Below, piece after piece: positions 52,015 to 60,979 of a stretch of DNA of 64,000 nt (the first letter of the stretch is position 1; each line of letters begins with the position of its first letter). The position numbers and the translations under genes are program-made. The stretch covers positions 186,001 to 250,000 of the forward strand of contig CALNXY010000015.1 in assembly GCA_942490705.1 (NCBI GenBank), read 5' to 3'. The notes under the pieces were generated by a model. The model saw only the letters and a program-made list of their open reading frames with translations. It did no database searches and had not been told where the DNA came from. The stretch comes from JAGRCP01 sp942490705 (GTDB lineage Bacteria > Chloroflexota > Anaerolineae > Caldilineales > Caldilineaceae).

Positions 52015-52398
52015 CTAGACCGGTTTGTAGGCGACTGCGTCAATCTCGACGGCCGCGCCCATGGCCAGATCATTGCGTCCCACCGTGATGCGTGCGGGCG
52101 GATCTTCGCCCATGACGGCAACGTAGGCTTCGTTCATGGCGGCAAAATCGCCAATGTCGGCCAGGAAGACGTTGACCTTGACGAGATCGTCCAGCGTGGC
52201 CTCGCAGGCTTGCAGAATCAATTCAATATTGCGTAGCGTTTGGGTTGTCTCTGGCCCGATACCGCCAGCAACCAGGTCGCGTGAGCCGGGCGCCGCGCCC
52301 AGCGAGCCCGAAACGAAGATGAAATCGCCGGCAATCGTGGCATGACAAAAGGTAGGCAGCTTGGCCAGGCCGTCAACGGTGATTTTGCGTGCAGACAT
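52015..52398 (-). CDS. ridA: RidA family protein (enamine/imine deaminase)
   Basis: A 127-residue protein, starting at ATG 52398 with an AGGAGAG site. Landmarks: 'FIFVSGSLGAAPGS', 'GIGPETTQTLRNIELILQA', 'VKVNVFLADIGDFAAMNEAY' and 'PPARITVGRNDLAMGAAVEI'. The Arg in 'P-P-A-R-I-T-V' that binds the substrate carboxylate is present. RidA hydrolyses reactive 2-aminoacrylate-type enamines released by PLP enzymes. It is divergent from the MBL gene across 376 bp. Confidence 0.92.
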   Translation of the reverse strand: MSARKITVDGLAKLPTFCHATIAGDFIFVSGSLGAAPGSRDLVAGGIGPETTQTLRNIELILQACEATLDDLVKVNVFLADIGDFAAMNEAYVAVMGEDPPARITVGRNDLAMGAAVEIDAVAYKPV

Positions 52399-52528
52399 GA
52401 TTGAGTCTCTCCTGGAAATTGGCTACTCGTGCAAAGAGTTGAGTCCTCATTATACTCCTTGTCAATCCCATCCGATCAGCGACCTTTCGCCAATAAGGCC
52501 AATCCAGATAAATACCTGTACGCTGCAT

Positions 52529-52581
52529 CTTCCTGGAAGCTCTCTCGTCGATATGCCTACCTGAGTACAGCTTCCAGGAAG
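52529..52581. repeat. Perfect 13-bp inverted repeat
   Basis: CTTCCTGGAAGCT pairs with AGCTTCCAGGAAG. Each arm is itself partly palindromic (TTCCTGGAA, TTCCAGGAA), so the unit could also be a repeated operator. Confidence 0.7.
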
Positions 52582-52657
52582 GTCGGATCGCTGATATCTT
52601 GGAATGGCCTAACACGGTCCAGATCCTGAAATTCGCATTATGAGGTAGATTCTGGAT

Positions 52658-52696
52658 GCACCCCATGACTGCCTCTATTGACGCAGTCATGGAGTG
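52658..52696. repeat. Near-perfect 15-bp hairpin
   Basis: GCACCCCATGACTGC pairs with GCAGTCATGGAGTGC with one mismatch and a loop of about 10 bases. It lies 80 bp before the MBL gene start. No T-run follows. Confidence 0.65.
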
Positions 52697-52774
52697 CGGA
52701 CTACAATGACGGACGTCCAACCTGCCTCATAGCGGCCAGCGCAGCCGCCCACGAAGCGCAGAGACGATCCGCTT

Positions 52775-53734
52775 ATGCAGCAGCCAATTCGCATCGAACT
52801 CCCCTTTGTCATGGACCGGACAACGGTCAACGCTTATCTCTTCACCGATCCGGAGCCGGTGCTCATCGACACGGGGGACGCGTCCCCCGAGGGATGGGAG
52901 GCGCTCGTTGCCGGATTGGCGATCCATCATCTGGATCCGGCTGACCTGTCCAAGGTGCTGATCACCCATATCCATGTCGATCATTTTGGCCAAGCTGCGC
53001 AGCTGGCAGAGACGACAGATGCCGACTTTCTGGTCATCGACGCGGGTTACCGCTGGCTGACCAGTTTTCGCACAGTTTGGACCGAAAGACGCCAGTACTA
53101 TCGCACCATCTTTCTGCCCGGCCTGGGGTTGCCCGATCCCCAACGGGAACAGATCGAACGCTATTCGAACTGGGTCCTAGATCATTACGCCGGTGTCCCC
53201 GCCGCACGCACGACAGCGCTCCATGCGGGCGAGCAGCTCGAGTTGGGCGGAGTCGGGTGGGAAGTGATGCATTTGCCCGGTCACGCCGGTAGCCAGAGCT
53301 GCTTTTACCAGAGCGAGAGCCGCGTATTTCTGGCTTCAGACATGCTCTTGCGCCGCACGCCGACGCCGGTGATCGAGCCGCCACAAGGCGCCAGGCCCAG
53401 GATACCGGCGCTCCCCCAATACGTTGACTCGCTCTATCGCGTGGCGGGTCTGGACATCCGCACGGTCTATCCCGGCCATGGCCAACCGTTCGACGATGCA
53501 GACGCCGTGATCGAGCGCCAGCTTGCCCGCATTGCCACGCGCAAGCGAGAATGCCTGGAACATGTGCGCCAGGGTACGCACACCGTCTATGAGTTGCACG
53601 AACGCATGTATCCACCAGCCGCCTTCGTCAATATGGCCGGTCTCTGGATGCTCGTCGGCTACCTCGATCTCCTCCAGGAAGAGGGCCTCATCGAGATGGA
53701 AGTGCGGGATGGTCTCTGGTGGTATGAGGTGTAG
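52775..53734 (+). CDS. Metallo-beta-lactamase-fold hydrolase
   Basis: A 319-residue protein from the ATG at 52775. The binuclear zinc motif H-x-H-x-D-H is at 'LITHIHVDHFGQ'; the later ligands are His in 'VMHLPGHAGSQSC', Asp in 'FLASDMLLRR' and His in 'TVYPGHGQPFDD'. The C-terminal 70 residues form a helical winged tail ('ECLEHVRQGTHTVYELHERM'), as in LACTB2- and glyoxalase II-related enzymes. It probably hydrolyses a thioester or phosphoester. No strong ribosome site is seen. It ends where a 14-bp tandem repeat begins. Confidence 0.87.
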   Translation: MQQPIRIELPFVMDRTTVNAYLFTDPEPVLIDTGDASPEGWEALVAGLAIHHLDPADLSKVLITHIHVDHFGQAAQLAETTDADFLVIDAGYRWLTSFRTVWTERRQYYRTIFLPGLGLPDPQREQIERYSNWVLDHYAGVPAARTTALHAGEQLELGGVGWEVMHLPGHAGSQSCFYQSESRVFLASDMLLRRTPTPVIEPPQGARPRIPALPQYVDSLYRVAGLDIRTVYPGHGQPFDDADAVIERQLARIATRKRECLEHVRQGTHTVYELHERMYPPAAFVNMAGLWMLVGYLDLLQEEGLIEMEVRDGLWWYEV

Positions 53735-53775
53735 GATTGCGGAGTTTGGATTGCGGAGTTTGGATTGCGGAGTTT
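53734..53775 (+). repeat. 14-bp tandem repeat, three perfect copies
   Basis: GGATTGCGGAGTTT occurs three times (53734-53747, 53748-53761, 53762-53775) plus a partial fourth. The first G of the array is the last base of the MBL stop codon. It lies in the gap before the GH13 gene, where copy-number change would alter the spacing. Confidence 0.9.
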
Positions 53776-53840
53776 GGATTTGTGGTCGTACGCGAAAATC
53801 CGCAAACCCCAATCCCAAATCAAGAAAGGTATTTCTACCA

Positions 53841-55457
53841 ATGACTGAAGATCTCCTCTGGTGGCAGAGCGGAATCGTCTATCAGATCTATCCGCGCTCG
53901 TTTCAGGATACCAACGACGATGGCGTCGGGGATCTGAATGGAATCCTGGCGCGCCTAGATTATGTCAAATTCCTGAACATCAACACCGTCTGGCTGTCGC
54001 CTATCTTTCCGTCACCCATGGCCGACTTTGGTTATGATGTGGCCGACTACTGCGGCATCTATCCCGCGTTTGGCACGATGGATGACTTTGACCGTCTGCT
54101 AAACGAAATCCACGCCCGCGACATGAAGCTGATGTTGGATCTGGTGCCCAATCATTCGTCGGACGAGCATCCCTGGTTTGTCGAGAGCCGCAGCAGCCGC
54201 GACAACCCCAAGCGCGACTGGTACATCTGGGCGGACCCGGCGCCTGACGGCGGGCCGCCCAACAACTGGCTCAGCTTCTTTGGCGGACCGGCCTGGACCT
54301 TTGACCCATTGACCGGCCAATACTATCTTCATCAATTCGTCAGCAAGCAGCCCGAGTTCAACTATCGTAATCCCGCCATGCGCGCAGCCATGCTGGACGC
54401 CATGCGCTTCTGGTTGGACAAGGGCGTGGACGGATTCCGCGTGGACGTGATCTGGCTGATGATCAAGGACGCGCTGCTGCGGGATGAGCCGCCCGCCCCC
54501 AACTTCAGCGGCGAGAATCCGCACTGGGGCCTGGAGCATATCTACACAGCCAATCTGCCCGAGGTACACGAAGTGATTCGGGAGATGCGGGCAGTTGTGG
54601 ACGAGTATGGCCCCGGCGAACGCGTGATGGTGGGCGAAATCTATCTGGACATCGATCAGCTCATGCACTACTACGGGGCAAATATGGACGAATGCCACAT
54701 GCCCTTCAACTTCTGGCTGATCCAGACGCCGTGGGAAGCGCCCAAGGTTCGGGCGCTGGTTGAAGAGTACGAGGCTGCTATGCCACCCATGGGCTGGCCC
54801 AACTGGGTCTTGGGCAATCACGATCAGCATCGTGTGGCCTCACGGGTGGGTCCCGCGCAGGCCCGGGTGGCAAACATGCTGCTGCTTACCCTACGCGGCA
54901 CGCCCACCTGCTACTACGGTGACGAGTTGGGCATGGAGAACGTGGCGATTCCGCCTGAATTTGTCCAGGACCCGCCGGCGCTCAACCAGCCGCAGATCGC
55001 TCACCTTATCGGGCGCGACCCGGAACGCACGCCCATGCAGTGGGACGACTCGCCCAACGCCGGCTTCACCGCGCCCGATGTGACGCCATGGTTGCCGGTT
55101 TCGCATGACTACGCGCAAAAAAATGTGGCGCTGGAAAGCACAGACCCCGACAGCATGCTCTCCCTTTTCCGCGCTCTGACCGCGCTGCGCGCACAAGAAC
55201 CAGCGCTCCACGGTGGGGCGTATGCCACTGTCGATGCGGGTGTCGATGAAACTTTTGCCTATCTGCGCAGCAATGGCGAGCGACGCTTTCTGATTGTGCT
55301 TAACTTCGGCGATCAAGCGCACACGCTTGATCTGGGCACTGCCGGCCACAAGGGCGAAGTCGCCGTCTCCACCCATTCTATCCGTCAGGGTGACGTCGAC
55401 CTCACGAAGCTGACGCTCAGGCCTGATGAAGGCCTCGTCATTCGCATCACCCACTAG
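53841..55457 (+). CDS. Alpha-glucosidase, GH13 family
   Basis: From the ATG at 53841 (AAGAAAGG site) it has 538 residues. The four conserved regions are clear: I 'LDLVPNHSS', II 'GFRVDVIWLM' (nucleophile Asp), III 'VMVGEIYLD' (acid/base Glu) and IV 'VLGNHDQHRV' (transition-state Asp). It opens 'LLWWQSGIVYQIYPRSFQD', as in oligo-1,6-glucosidase, maltase and trehalose-acting enzymes. There is no signal peptide, so it acts on imported oligosaccharides. It releases glucose from alpha-linked di- or oligosaccharides. A frame reaching back to 53523 overlaps the MBL gene and is not real. First gene of the co-directional catabolic run. Confidence 0.93.
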   Translation: MTEDLLWWQSGIVYQIYPRSFQDTNDDGVGDLNGILARLDYVKFLNINTVWLSPIFPSPMADFGYDVADYCGIYPAFGTMDDFDRLLNEIHARDMKLMLDLVPNHSSDEHPWFVESRSSRDNPKRDWYIWADPAPDGGPPNNWLSFFGGPAWTFDPLTGQYYLHQFVSKQPEFNYRNPAMRAAMLDAMRFWLDKGVDGFRVDVIWLMIKDALLRDEPPAPNFSGENPHWGLEHIYTANLPEVHEVIREMRAVVDEYGPGERVMVGEIYLDIDQLMHYYGANMDECHMPFNFWLIQTPWEAPKVRALVEEYEAAMPPMGWPNWVLGNHDQHRVASRVGPAQARVANMLLLTLRGTPTCYYGDELGMENVAIPPEFVQDPPALNQPQIAHLIGRDPERTPMQWDDSPNAGFTAPDVTPWLPVSHDYAQKNVALESTDPDSMLSLFRALTALRAQEPALHGGAYATVDAGVDETFAYLRSNGERRFLIVLNFGDQAHTLDLGTAGHKGEVAVSTHSIRQGDVDLTKLTLRPDEGLVIRITH

Positions 55458-55470
55458 AAAGGAATTCTCC

Positions 55471-56451
55471 GTGAAGCAAGTCGAGTACGCTGCCACTGGC
55501 ACAATGATCTCCGGACTCTGTCTGGGCACCATGATGTTTGGCGACCGCTGCGATCAGGCTGAGTCAGACCGCATCCTCACTTCGGCCATCGATCAAGGCG
55601 TCACCTTTGTCGACACAGCAGCCATGTATTGCGATGGCGAAACCGAAGCGATCCTGGGGCGCATCCTGGGCGCACGGCGCAATGATCTTTTCCTCGGCAC
55701 CAAGGTCCACAAGACGACTGAAGGCGCGTGGATCCGCCAGAGCATGGATGAGAGCCTCCAGCGCCTGCAAACAGACTATGTCGACTTATTGATGATTCAC
55801 TGGCCCCATACCGGAATGGAGATCCCCGGCATGATGGAGGCGCTCAACGATGTGGTCGTGCAGGGCAAGGCGCGCTATGTCGGCTGCTGTAACTTCCCGG
55901 CGTGGCTGCTGGCACACTGCAACGCCGTCGCCCAGGAGAATGGCTGGGCAAAGTTGACCTGCAATCAGATTCCCTACAATCCGATTGAACGGGGCGTGGA
56001 GGTCGAAGTACTGCCCCAGGCCGTCGCCGAGCGGATCGCGGTCACGGTCTATCGCCCCCTGCTCATGGGCGTGCTGGCTGGCAAGTATCAGCCGGGGCAA
56101 CCAATCCCCGAAGATTCACGCGGCTACACTGATGCGCGCGTCGCAGACTGGCTAGATCGTTTTGGCAGTGGCATCGTCGCCTTCAACGAAATGGCGGCTG
56201 CACGCGGGCTCCATCCTGCGCAGCTTGCCGTCGCCTGGATCTGCAAGAGTCCCGGCGTCACCAGCCCGATCTCAGGCGTCAGTTCGCTCGGCCAACTGCA
56301 GGCTTCCATTGATGCCATGGCAGTCGACCTGACTGATGGCGAGTATGCCGCCATCGCCGCCATGTTCGACAGTGCCGTCCAGGAGGAATCCGGCGGCAAT
56401 TATGCCAATCTGCGGCGCGCCACGGATCTGGTCGCGATGGAGGAACGCTAG
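55471..56451 (+). CDS. Aldo/keto reductase
   Basis: GTG 55471 with an AGAAAGGAA site, 13 bp after the GH13 stop, gives 326 residues. The catalytic tetrad is visible: Asp in 'FVDTAAMYCDGETE' with Tyr four residues on, Lys in 'LGTKVHK' and His in 'DLLMIHWPH'. The cofactor region is 'TSPISGVSSLGQLQAS'. It belongs to the YajO/Tas-like group, reducing aldehydes or ketones or oxidising sugars with NADP(H). The operon context suggests a sugar or sugar-lactone substrate. Confidence 0.9.
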   Translation: MKQVEYAATGTMISGLCLGTMMFGDRCDQAESDRILTSAIDQGVTFVDTAAMYCDGETEAILGRILGARRNDLFLGTKVHKTTEGAWIRQSMDESLQRLQTDYVDLLMIHWPHTGMEIPGMMEALNDVVVQGKARYVGCCNFPAWLLAHCNAVAQENGWAKLTCNQIPYNPIERGVEVEVLPQAVAERIAVTVYRPLLMGVLAGKYQPGQPIPEDSRGYTDARVADWLDRFGSGIVAFNEMAAARGLHPAQLAVAWICKSPGVTSPISGVSSLGQLQASIDAMAVDLTDGEYAAIAAMFDSAVQEESGGNYANLRRATDLVAMEER

Positions 56452-56533
56452 TACTGATCGCCTAGGCCGGCAAAACCTACCACACCCAACATCTGCTGCG
56501 ATTTCAGGTCACCCACTTCATGCGGAGCGAGTT

Positions 56534-57739
56534 ATGACAAAACCAATCACGATTACCGACGTACAATGTATCCTCACCCAACCGGGGCAGTCGCGCCTGG
56601 CCATCGTCAAGGTGATCACCTCAGAACCGGGGCTGTACGGCCTGGGTTGCGCCACCTTCACCCAGCGTATCTTTGCGGTTGCCGCCGCGTTGGAGCGACA
56701 CCTCAAGCCCTTCCTCATCGGCCGCGACGTGCGGCGCAGCGAAGAGATCTGGCAGATGAGCATGGTCCACGGCTACTGGCGCAACGGTCCCGTGCTCAAC
56801 AACGCCATCTCAGGCGTTGACCAAGCGCTCTGGGACATCAAGGGCAAGCTGGCCAACATGCCAGTCCATGATCTGTTGGGCGGCAAGGTGCGGGAAGGGG
56901 CCCATGTCTACGTCCATGCCGACGGGCGGACGCCCGAGGAAGTGACGGAGAAGGTCAAGCGCTATGTAGATGACGGATATCGCTACGTGCGCGTTCAGAT
57001 GGGCGGTTACGGCGGCACGGGCGATGCCATGACCCGTCCGGACGGCGCGGCCGCCGGCGCCTACTTCGACCCCAAGGCCTATATGCGCAACATGCTCGAA
57101 ATGATCGCACACGTGCGCCGGGAGGTCGGGCCGGAACTCGAACTTCTCCACGATATTCATGAGCGGCTTGCGCCCATCGACGCGGTGCAGTTTGCCAAAG
57201 ATGTGGAGCCCTATCGCCTCTTCTTTCTCGAGGACGCCCTGGCGCCGGAGGATCTCGCCTGGTTCCGCACCATTCGCGCGCAGACCAGCACCCCGTTGGC
57301 CATGGGTGAACTCTTCAACCATCCGTTGGAATGGCGCACACTCATGGAGGAGCGCCTGATCGACTTCATCCGCATGCACGTAAGCCAGATGGGCGGTCTC
57401 ACGCCGGCGCGCAAAGCCGCCGACTTCGCCCAAATCTTTGGCATCCGCACGGCCTGGCACGGCCCCAGCGACACCTCGCCCGTCGGCCATGCCGCCAACC
57501 TCCACATGGATCTCTACTCACCCAATTTCGGCATCCAGGAGTGGTATCAGCCCACACCCCTTGACTATGAAATCTTCCCCGGCCTGCCCGAAGTGCGCAA
57601 CGGCTATCTTTACGCCAACGACAAGCCCGGTCTGGGCATCGACATCAACGAGCAACTGGCAGCAGAGTACCCGTGTCAGGATATCATCGAAGAGTGGACG
57701 CAGACCCGGTTGCCCGACGGCACGCCCGTCCGCCCCTGA
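56534..57739 (+). CDS. RspA/ManD-like enolase-superfamily dehydratase (sugar acid)
   Basis: From the ATG at 56534 (GGAGCGAG site) it has 401 residues. It aligns in order with starvation-sensing RspA and D-mannonate/D-gluconate dehydratases: 'YWRNGPVLNNAISGVDQALW', 'LLHDIHERLAPIDAVQFAKD' (Asp ligand and His), 'FFLEDALAPEDLAWF' (Glu), 'LAMGELFNHPLEWR' (Glu), 'TAWHGPSDTSPVGHAANLHM' and C-terminal 'NDKPGLGIDINEQLAAEYP'. The reaction is loss of water from an aldonic acid to give a 2-keto-3-deoxy acid. The exact acid depends on residues not resolvable here. It is a different branch from the enolase-superfamily gene at 15997-17202. Confidence 0.88.
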   Translation: MTKPITITDVQCILTQPGQSRLAIVKVITSEPGLYGLGCATFTQRIFAVAAALERHLKPFLIGRDVRRSEEIWQMSMVHGYWRNGPVLNNAISGVDQALWDIKGKLANMPVHDLLGGKVREGAHVYVHADGRTPEEVTEKVKRYVDDGYRYVRVQMGGYGGTGDAMTRPDGAAAGAYFDPKAYMRNMLEMIAHVRREVGPELELLHDIHERLAPIDAVQFAKDVEPYRLFFLEDALAPEDLAWFRTIRAQTSTPLAMGELFNHPLEWRTLMEERLIDFIRMHVSQMGGLTPARKAADFAQIFGIRTAWHGPSDTSPVGHAANLHMDLYSPNFGIQEWYQPTPLDYEIFPGLPEVRNGYLYANDKPGLGIDINEQLAAEYPCQDIIEEWTQTRLPDGTPVRP

Positions 57740-57792
57740 TCGATTATCAATGGTCAATTGTCTATTGCCCATTAACCATTAACGAGGTATCC

Positions 57793-59520
57793 ATGCAGGG
57801 TGGCAATCTGGCAGCCGACGTTTTGCAGGCGCAAGGCGTACCGTTCTTATTCACGCTGATCGGCGGGCACATTTCGCCAATTTTGGTCGCGGCCAAGGCC
57901 CGGGGCATCCGCGTTGTCGATGTCCGTCACGAGGTGAACGCGGTCTTTGCCGCGGATGCTGTGGCCCGACTCACCGGACGGCCCGGCGTCGTCGCGGTGA
58001 CCGCAGGACCAGGCGTCACCAACACGCTGACCGCGGTCAAGAACGCGCAGATGGCCCAATCACCCGTGATCCTGCTGGGCGGGGCCGCGGCCACGGCCTT
58101 GCAAGGACGGGGCGCGCTGCAGGACATCGATCAGCTCTCGCTATTCAACTCTGTGGTCAAGTGGTCAACCTCGGTGCGGCGGGTCAAGGAGATCGTACCG
58201 GCCCTGGAAGAGGCCTTCCGCCGGGCGCAATCAGACGTGCCTGGACCCGTCTTTGTGGAGCTGCCGGTTGATCTGCTCTACGACGCCGACCTGGTGCGGG
58301 AATGGTATGGGGTGAAGTCGAGCCGGGGCGGCTCGCTCTCCAGTCGTGCGGTCCAGTCCTATCTCAAATGGCACCTTTACCGCCTTTTCCAGGGCGCAGA
58401 GCAATCGACGGCCGGGCCGCGCATCGACGTTGCGCCCCCGCAGCCCGACGCCGGCAAGATTGACCAAGTTGTCAGTGCGCTGCAGGCAGCGGAACGACCG
58501 CTCATGCTCGTGGGCAGCCAGGCGACGCTTGACGCGCCGGCCATTGCCCAGGTCGCCGCCGCCGTCGAGCAGATCGGCGTGCCGGTCTATCTGTCGGGCA
58601 TGGCGCGTGGCCTGCTGGGCAAGGATCATCCCCTTCAGTTGCGTCACAAGCGCCGCGTTGCGCTCAAAGAAGCGGATCTCGTGCTGCTGGCAGGCGTACC
58701 GGTCGACTTTCGCCTGGACTACGGCAATCACCTCCGCCGCACCGAGACCGTCATTTCAGTGAATCGCAGCCGGGAAGATCTGCGCAAGAATCGCAAGCCG
58801 GATATCGGCATCTTGGGCGATCCAGGGATCTTCCTGCGCCAGTTGGCCAACCGGGCTACGGCAGTGCCGGCGTGGGCCAGTTGGCTGGCTCAGCTACGCG
58901 CCCGCGATGACGAACGCAACGCAGAAATCGACGTCCAGGCAATGGAGCCCGCAAGCGGCATTAACCCGCTCCACCTGCTCAAGGAGCTGGATCGTACCCT
59001 TGATGAGCGCGCCATTCTGGTGGCCGATGGCGGCGATTTTGTGGGCACGGCATCATACACCGTACGTCCGCGCAGTCCGCTGAGCTGGCTGGACCCGGGC
59101 GCGTTCGGCACGCTGGGCGTTGGCGCAGGCTTTGCATTAGGTGCCAAGCTCGTGCACCCCGAGGCCGACGTCTGGATCCTCTACGGTGACGGCTCGGCAG
59201 GTTATAGTCTGGCTGAGTTTGATACCTTTGCGCGCCACAGCATTCCCGTCACCGCCCTGGTCGGCAATGATGCATCCTGGCAGCAGATTGCCCGCGATCA
59301 GGTGGCGCTCCTCGGCGACGACGTGGGCACGGTACTGGCCTACACGGATTACGACCAGGTGGCGGCAGCGTTTGGCGGCGCGGGTCTGCGCCTGGATGAT
59401 CCAGAACTGGCAGGCGACACGCTGGCCCAGGCCCAGGCGATGAGCCGGGCAGGCAGCCCGGTGCTGGTCAATGCAATCCTGGGCAAAAGCGACTTCCGCA
59501 AGGGCTCGCTATCGATGTAG
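57793..59520 (+). CDS. ThDP-dependent lyase/acetolactate synthase-like enzyme (ILVBL/HACL-type)
   Basis: From the ATG at 57793 it has 575 residues in three domains. The N-terminal Pyr domain carries the catalytic Glu in 'RHEVNAVFAADAVAR' and 'GVVAVTAGPGVTNTLTAVKN'. A middle domain spans 210-340. The C-terminal PP domain has the ThDP motif G-D-G at 'ILYGDGSAGYSLAEFDT' continuing to 'ALVGNDASWQQIARDQV'. That last stretch resembles the animal ILVBL/2-hydroxyacyl-CoA lyase group more than true acetolactate synthases. It should cleave or form a C-C bond next to a carbonyl. Placement between a dehydratase and a pantothenate kinase is unusual. Confidence 0.85.
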   Translation: MQGGNLAADVLQAQGVPFLFTLIGGHISPILVAAKARGIRVVDVRHEVNAVFAADAVARLTGRPGVVAVTAGPGVTNTLTAVKNAQMAQSPVILLGGAAATALQGRGALQDIDQLSLFNSVVKWSTSVRRVKEIVPALEEAFRRAQSDVPGPVFVELPVDLLYDADLVREWYGVKSSRGGSLSSRAVQSYLKWHLYRLFQGAEQSTAGPRIDVAPPQPDAGKIDQVVSALQAAERPLMLVGSQATLDAPAIAQVAAAVEQIGVPVYLSGMARGLLGKDHPLQLRHKRRVALKEADLVLLAGVPVDFRLDYGNHLRRTETVISVNRSREDLRKNRKPDIGILGDPGIFLRQLANRATAVPAWASWLAQLRARDDERNAEIDVQAMEPASGINPLHLLKELDRTLDERAILVADGGDFVGTASYTVRPRSPLSWLDPGAFGTLGVGAGFALGAKLVHPEADVWILYGDGSAGYSLAEFDTFARHSIPVTALVGNDASWQQIARDQVALLGDDVGTVLAYTDYDQVAAAFGGAGLRLDDPELAGDTLAQAQAMSRAGSPVLVNAILGKSDFRKGSLSM

Positions 59521-59549
59521 GCACAAAACAGCAGAAGAGAAAACAACCG

Positions 59550-60425
59550 ATGAATCTGTCCCACCTGCGCAATAATTATGCTGCCGTCGACTTCGGCATT
59601 AGCAACACGGATGTCGTGGCCTGGATCAATGGCTCTCTGCGTGTGGCCAAACGCTCCACCAGCGGCGATCCGTCACCGGCCCAGATCAAAGAATTGCTGG
59701 GCCTTTGTGACACCGAGCTGGACGCGATCAGCCTGCTGGCCACCACCGGCGGACGTCACCGCCTGCTGCCGGAATCGATCGACGACATCCCCGTCGTGCC
59801 CGTAGGCGAACTGGCAGCCATTTCGCGCGGCGGCCAGGCGCTGGCCGGTCTGATCCGGCCGGAGGAGTTGGGAGAGCCGCTGCTTGTCGTCAGTGCGGGC
59901 TCGGGCACGGCCTTTATGGCTGCGCGCGGCCGCGAATATGCCCACGTCATCGGCTCGGGCGTAGGCGGCGGCGCCATGCTCGGGCTGAGCCGGCTCTTGC
60001 TGGACACGATCGACCCGCACGAAATCGACAAGCTTGCATTGGCTGGGAGCCCGAGCGGCGTGGATCTGGCGCTGAGCGATGTGGTATCGGGACCGATCGG
60101 CAATCTGCCGCCCGATACGACCGCCGTCAACTTCGGTCGACTGGCACGCGATGTGGAGATAGCAACGCCAGAGGACATGGCAGCAGGTATTGTGACGCTC
60201 GTCGGTCAGGTCACCGGCACGCTGGCCGTCACAGCCGCCCGTGGTCAGCAGATCGAGCGGGCTGTCTTTACTGGCCACCTTACGGACATGGCAAGCATCC
60301 GCGCCGCGATCGCACGCGTCAGTCACTTCTTCGGCATGCCGCTGGACATGCCTCAAAATGCGGGATACGCCACGGCGACTGGGGCCATGCTGCATGCGGT
60401 TGAGTCGCGTGCTGTCGAGCAATAG
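59550..60425 (+). CDS. coaW: Type II (eukaryotic/staphylococcal-type) pantothenate kinase-like protein
   Basis: A 291-residue protein starting 29 bp after the lyase gene. The order of motifs follows staphylococcal CoaW: 'AVDFGISNTDVVAW' (ATP loop, with a changed glycine pattern), 'LATTGGRHRLLPESI', 'VGELAAISRGGQAL' with the catalytic Glu, 'VVSAGSGTAFMA', 'HVIGSGVGGGAMLGLSRLLL', 'TTAVNFGRLA' and 'NAGYATATGAMLHA'. It would phosphorylate pantothenate, the first step to CoA, and lacks feedback inhibition in known members. Co-transcription with a possible acyl-CoA-dependent lyase hints at a dedicated CoA supply, or a changed substrate. Confidence 0.82.
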   Translation: MNLSHLRNNYAAVDFGISNTDVVAWINGSLRVAKRSTSGDPSPAQIKELLGLCDTELDAISLLATTGGRHRLLPESIDDIPVVPVGELAAISRGGQALAGLIRPEELGEPLLVVSAGSGTAFMAARGREYAHVIGSGVGGGAMLGLSRLLLDTIDPHEIDKLALAGSPSGVDLALSDVVSGPIGNLPPDTTAVNFGRLARDVEIATPEDMAAGIVTLVGQVTGTLAVTAARGQQIERAVFTGHLTDMASIRAAIARVSHFFGMPLDMPQNAGYATATGAMLHAVESRAVEQ

Positions 60426-60979
60426 ATCAGGGCAATTCGGCGCATGCTTTGCGCATTTGTCAGGATGCCCAAGCTCTGGCAAAATGAAGAGCGATGATCC
60501 CGCAACGGAGCCCTATCGTCGTCGATCCAGCGGATTGCGCATCAAGCATGCCCAATCGCGAACGCTGAGTTGTCAAACACTCACTTCTGCCGCCGGCTGC
60601 ACGCTGCAGTGCCTCTTTCCCAGCCGGTCCACACTTCTCTCCTTTGATCCCACGCCGCACACGGCAGACATTTGCGCGCTGTTTGCATAGCAGTCACGCA
60701 GAAAACGTATGACCAGCGTAGGTTTTGCGTCGGTATTCAGTCTACTAGAAGTCAAGCAAGTACACGCCAGACGTTAAGTCGACCATTGTGATCTGTGTTA
60801 CTCTGCTTCAGACAGTTTCTTTCACGACTATCCTTACCGTTCCGTGCGGATGATGAAGACTTCTAGCCGGGTCTCATTTGCTCAGTAGACTGGCTTCAGC
60901 AGAATGTTCCCGGTCCCAGTTTGACCCACATGAGACATTCTCAACGCACGAAAAACAGTTACTGGAAACGTTTTTTCTA
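60426..60979. other. Intergenic region with no recognised feature
   Basis: 554 bp between the kinase and the CAP-domain gene. No frame has a start site or protein-like content, and no long inverted repeat was seen. It must hold the promoter of the CAP gene. AT content rises toward 60,960. Confidence 0.5.

Larger units (their letters stand above)
52399..52774. promoter_or_regulatory. Divergent intergenic region with two strong hairpins
   Basis: Contains CTTCCTGGAAGCT (52529-52541) with its perfect inverse at 52569-52581, and a near-perfect stem at 52658-52672 / 52682-52696 built on CCATGACTGC with a roughly 9-base loop. The promoters of ridA and of the MBL gene must lie here. Confidence 0.55.
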
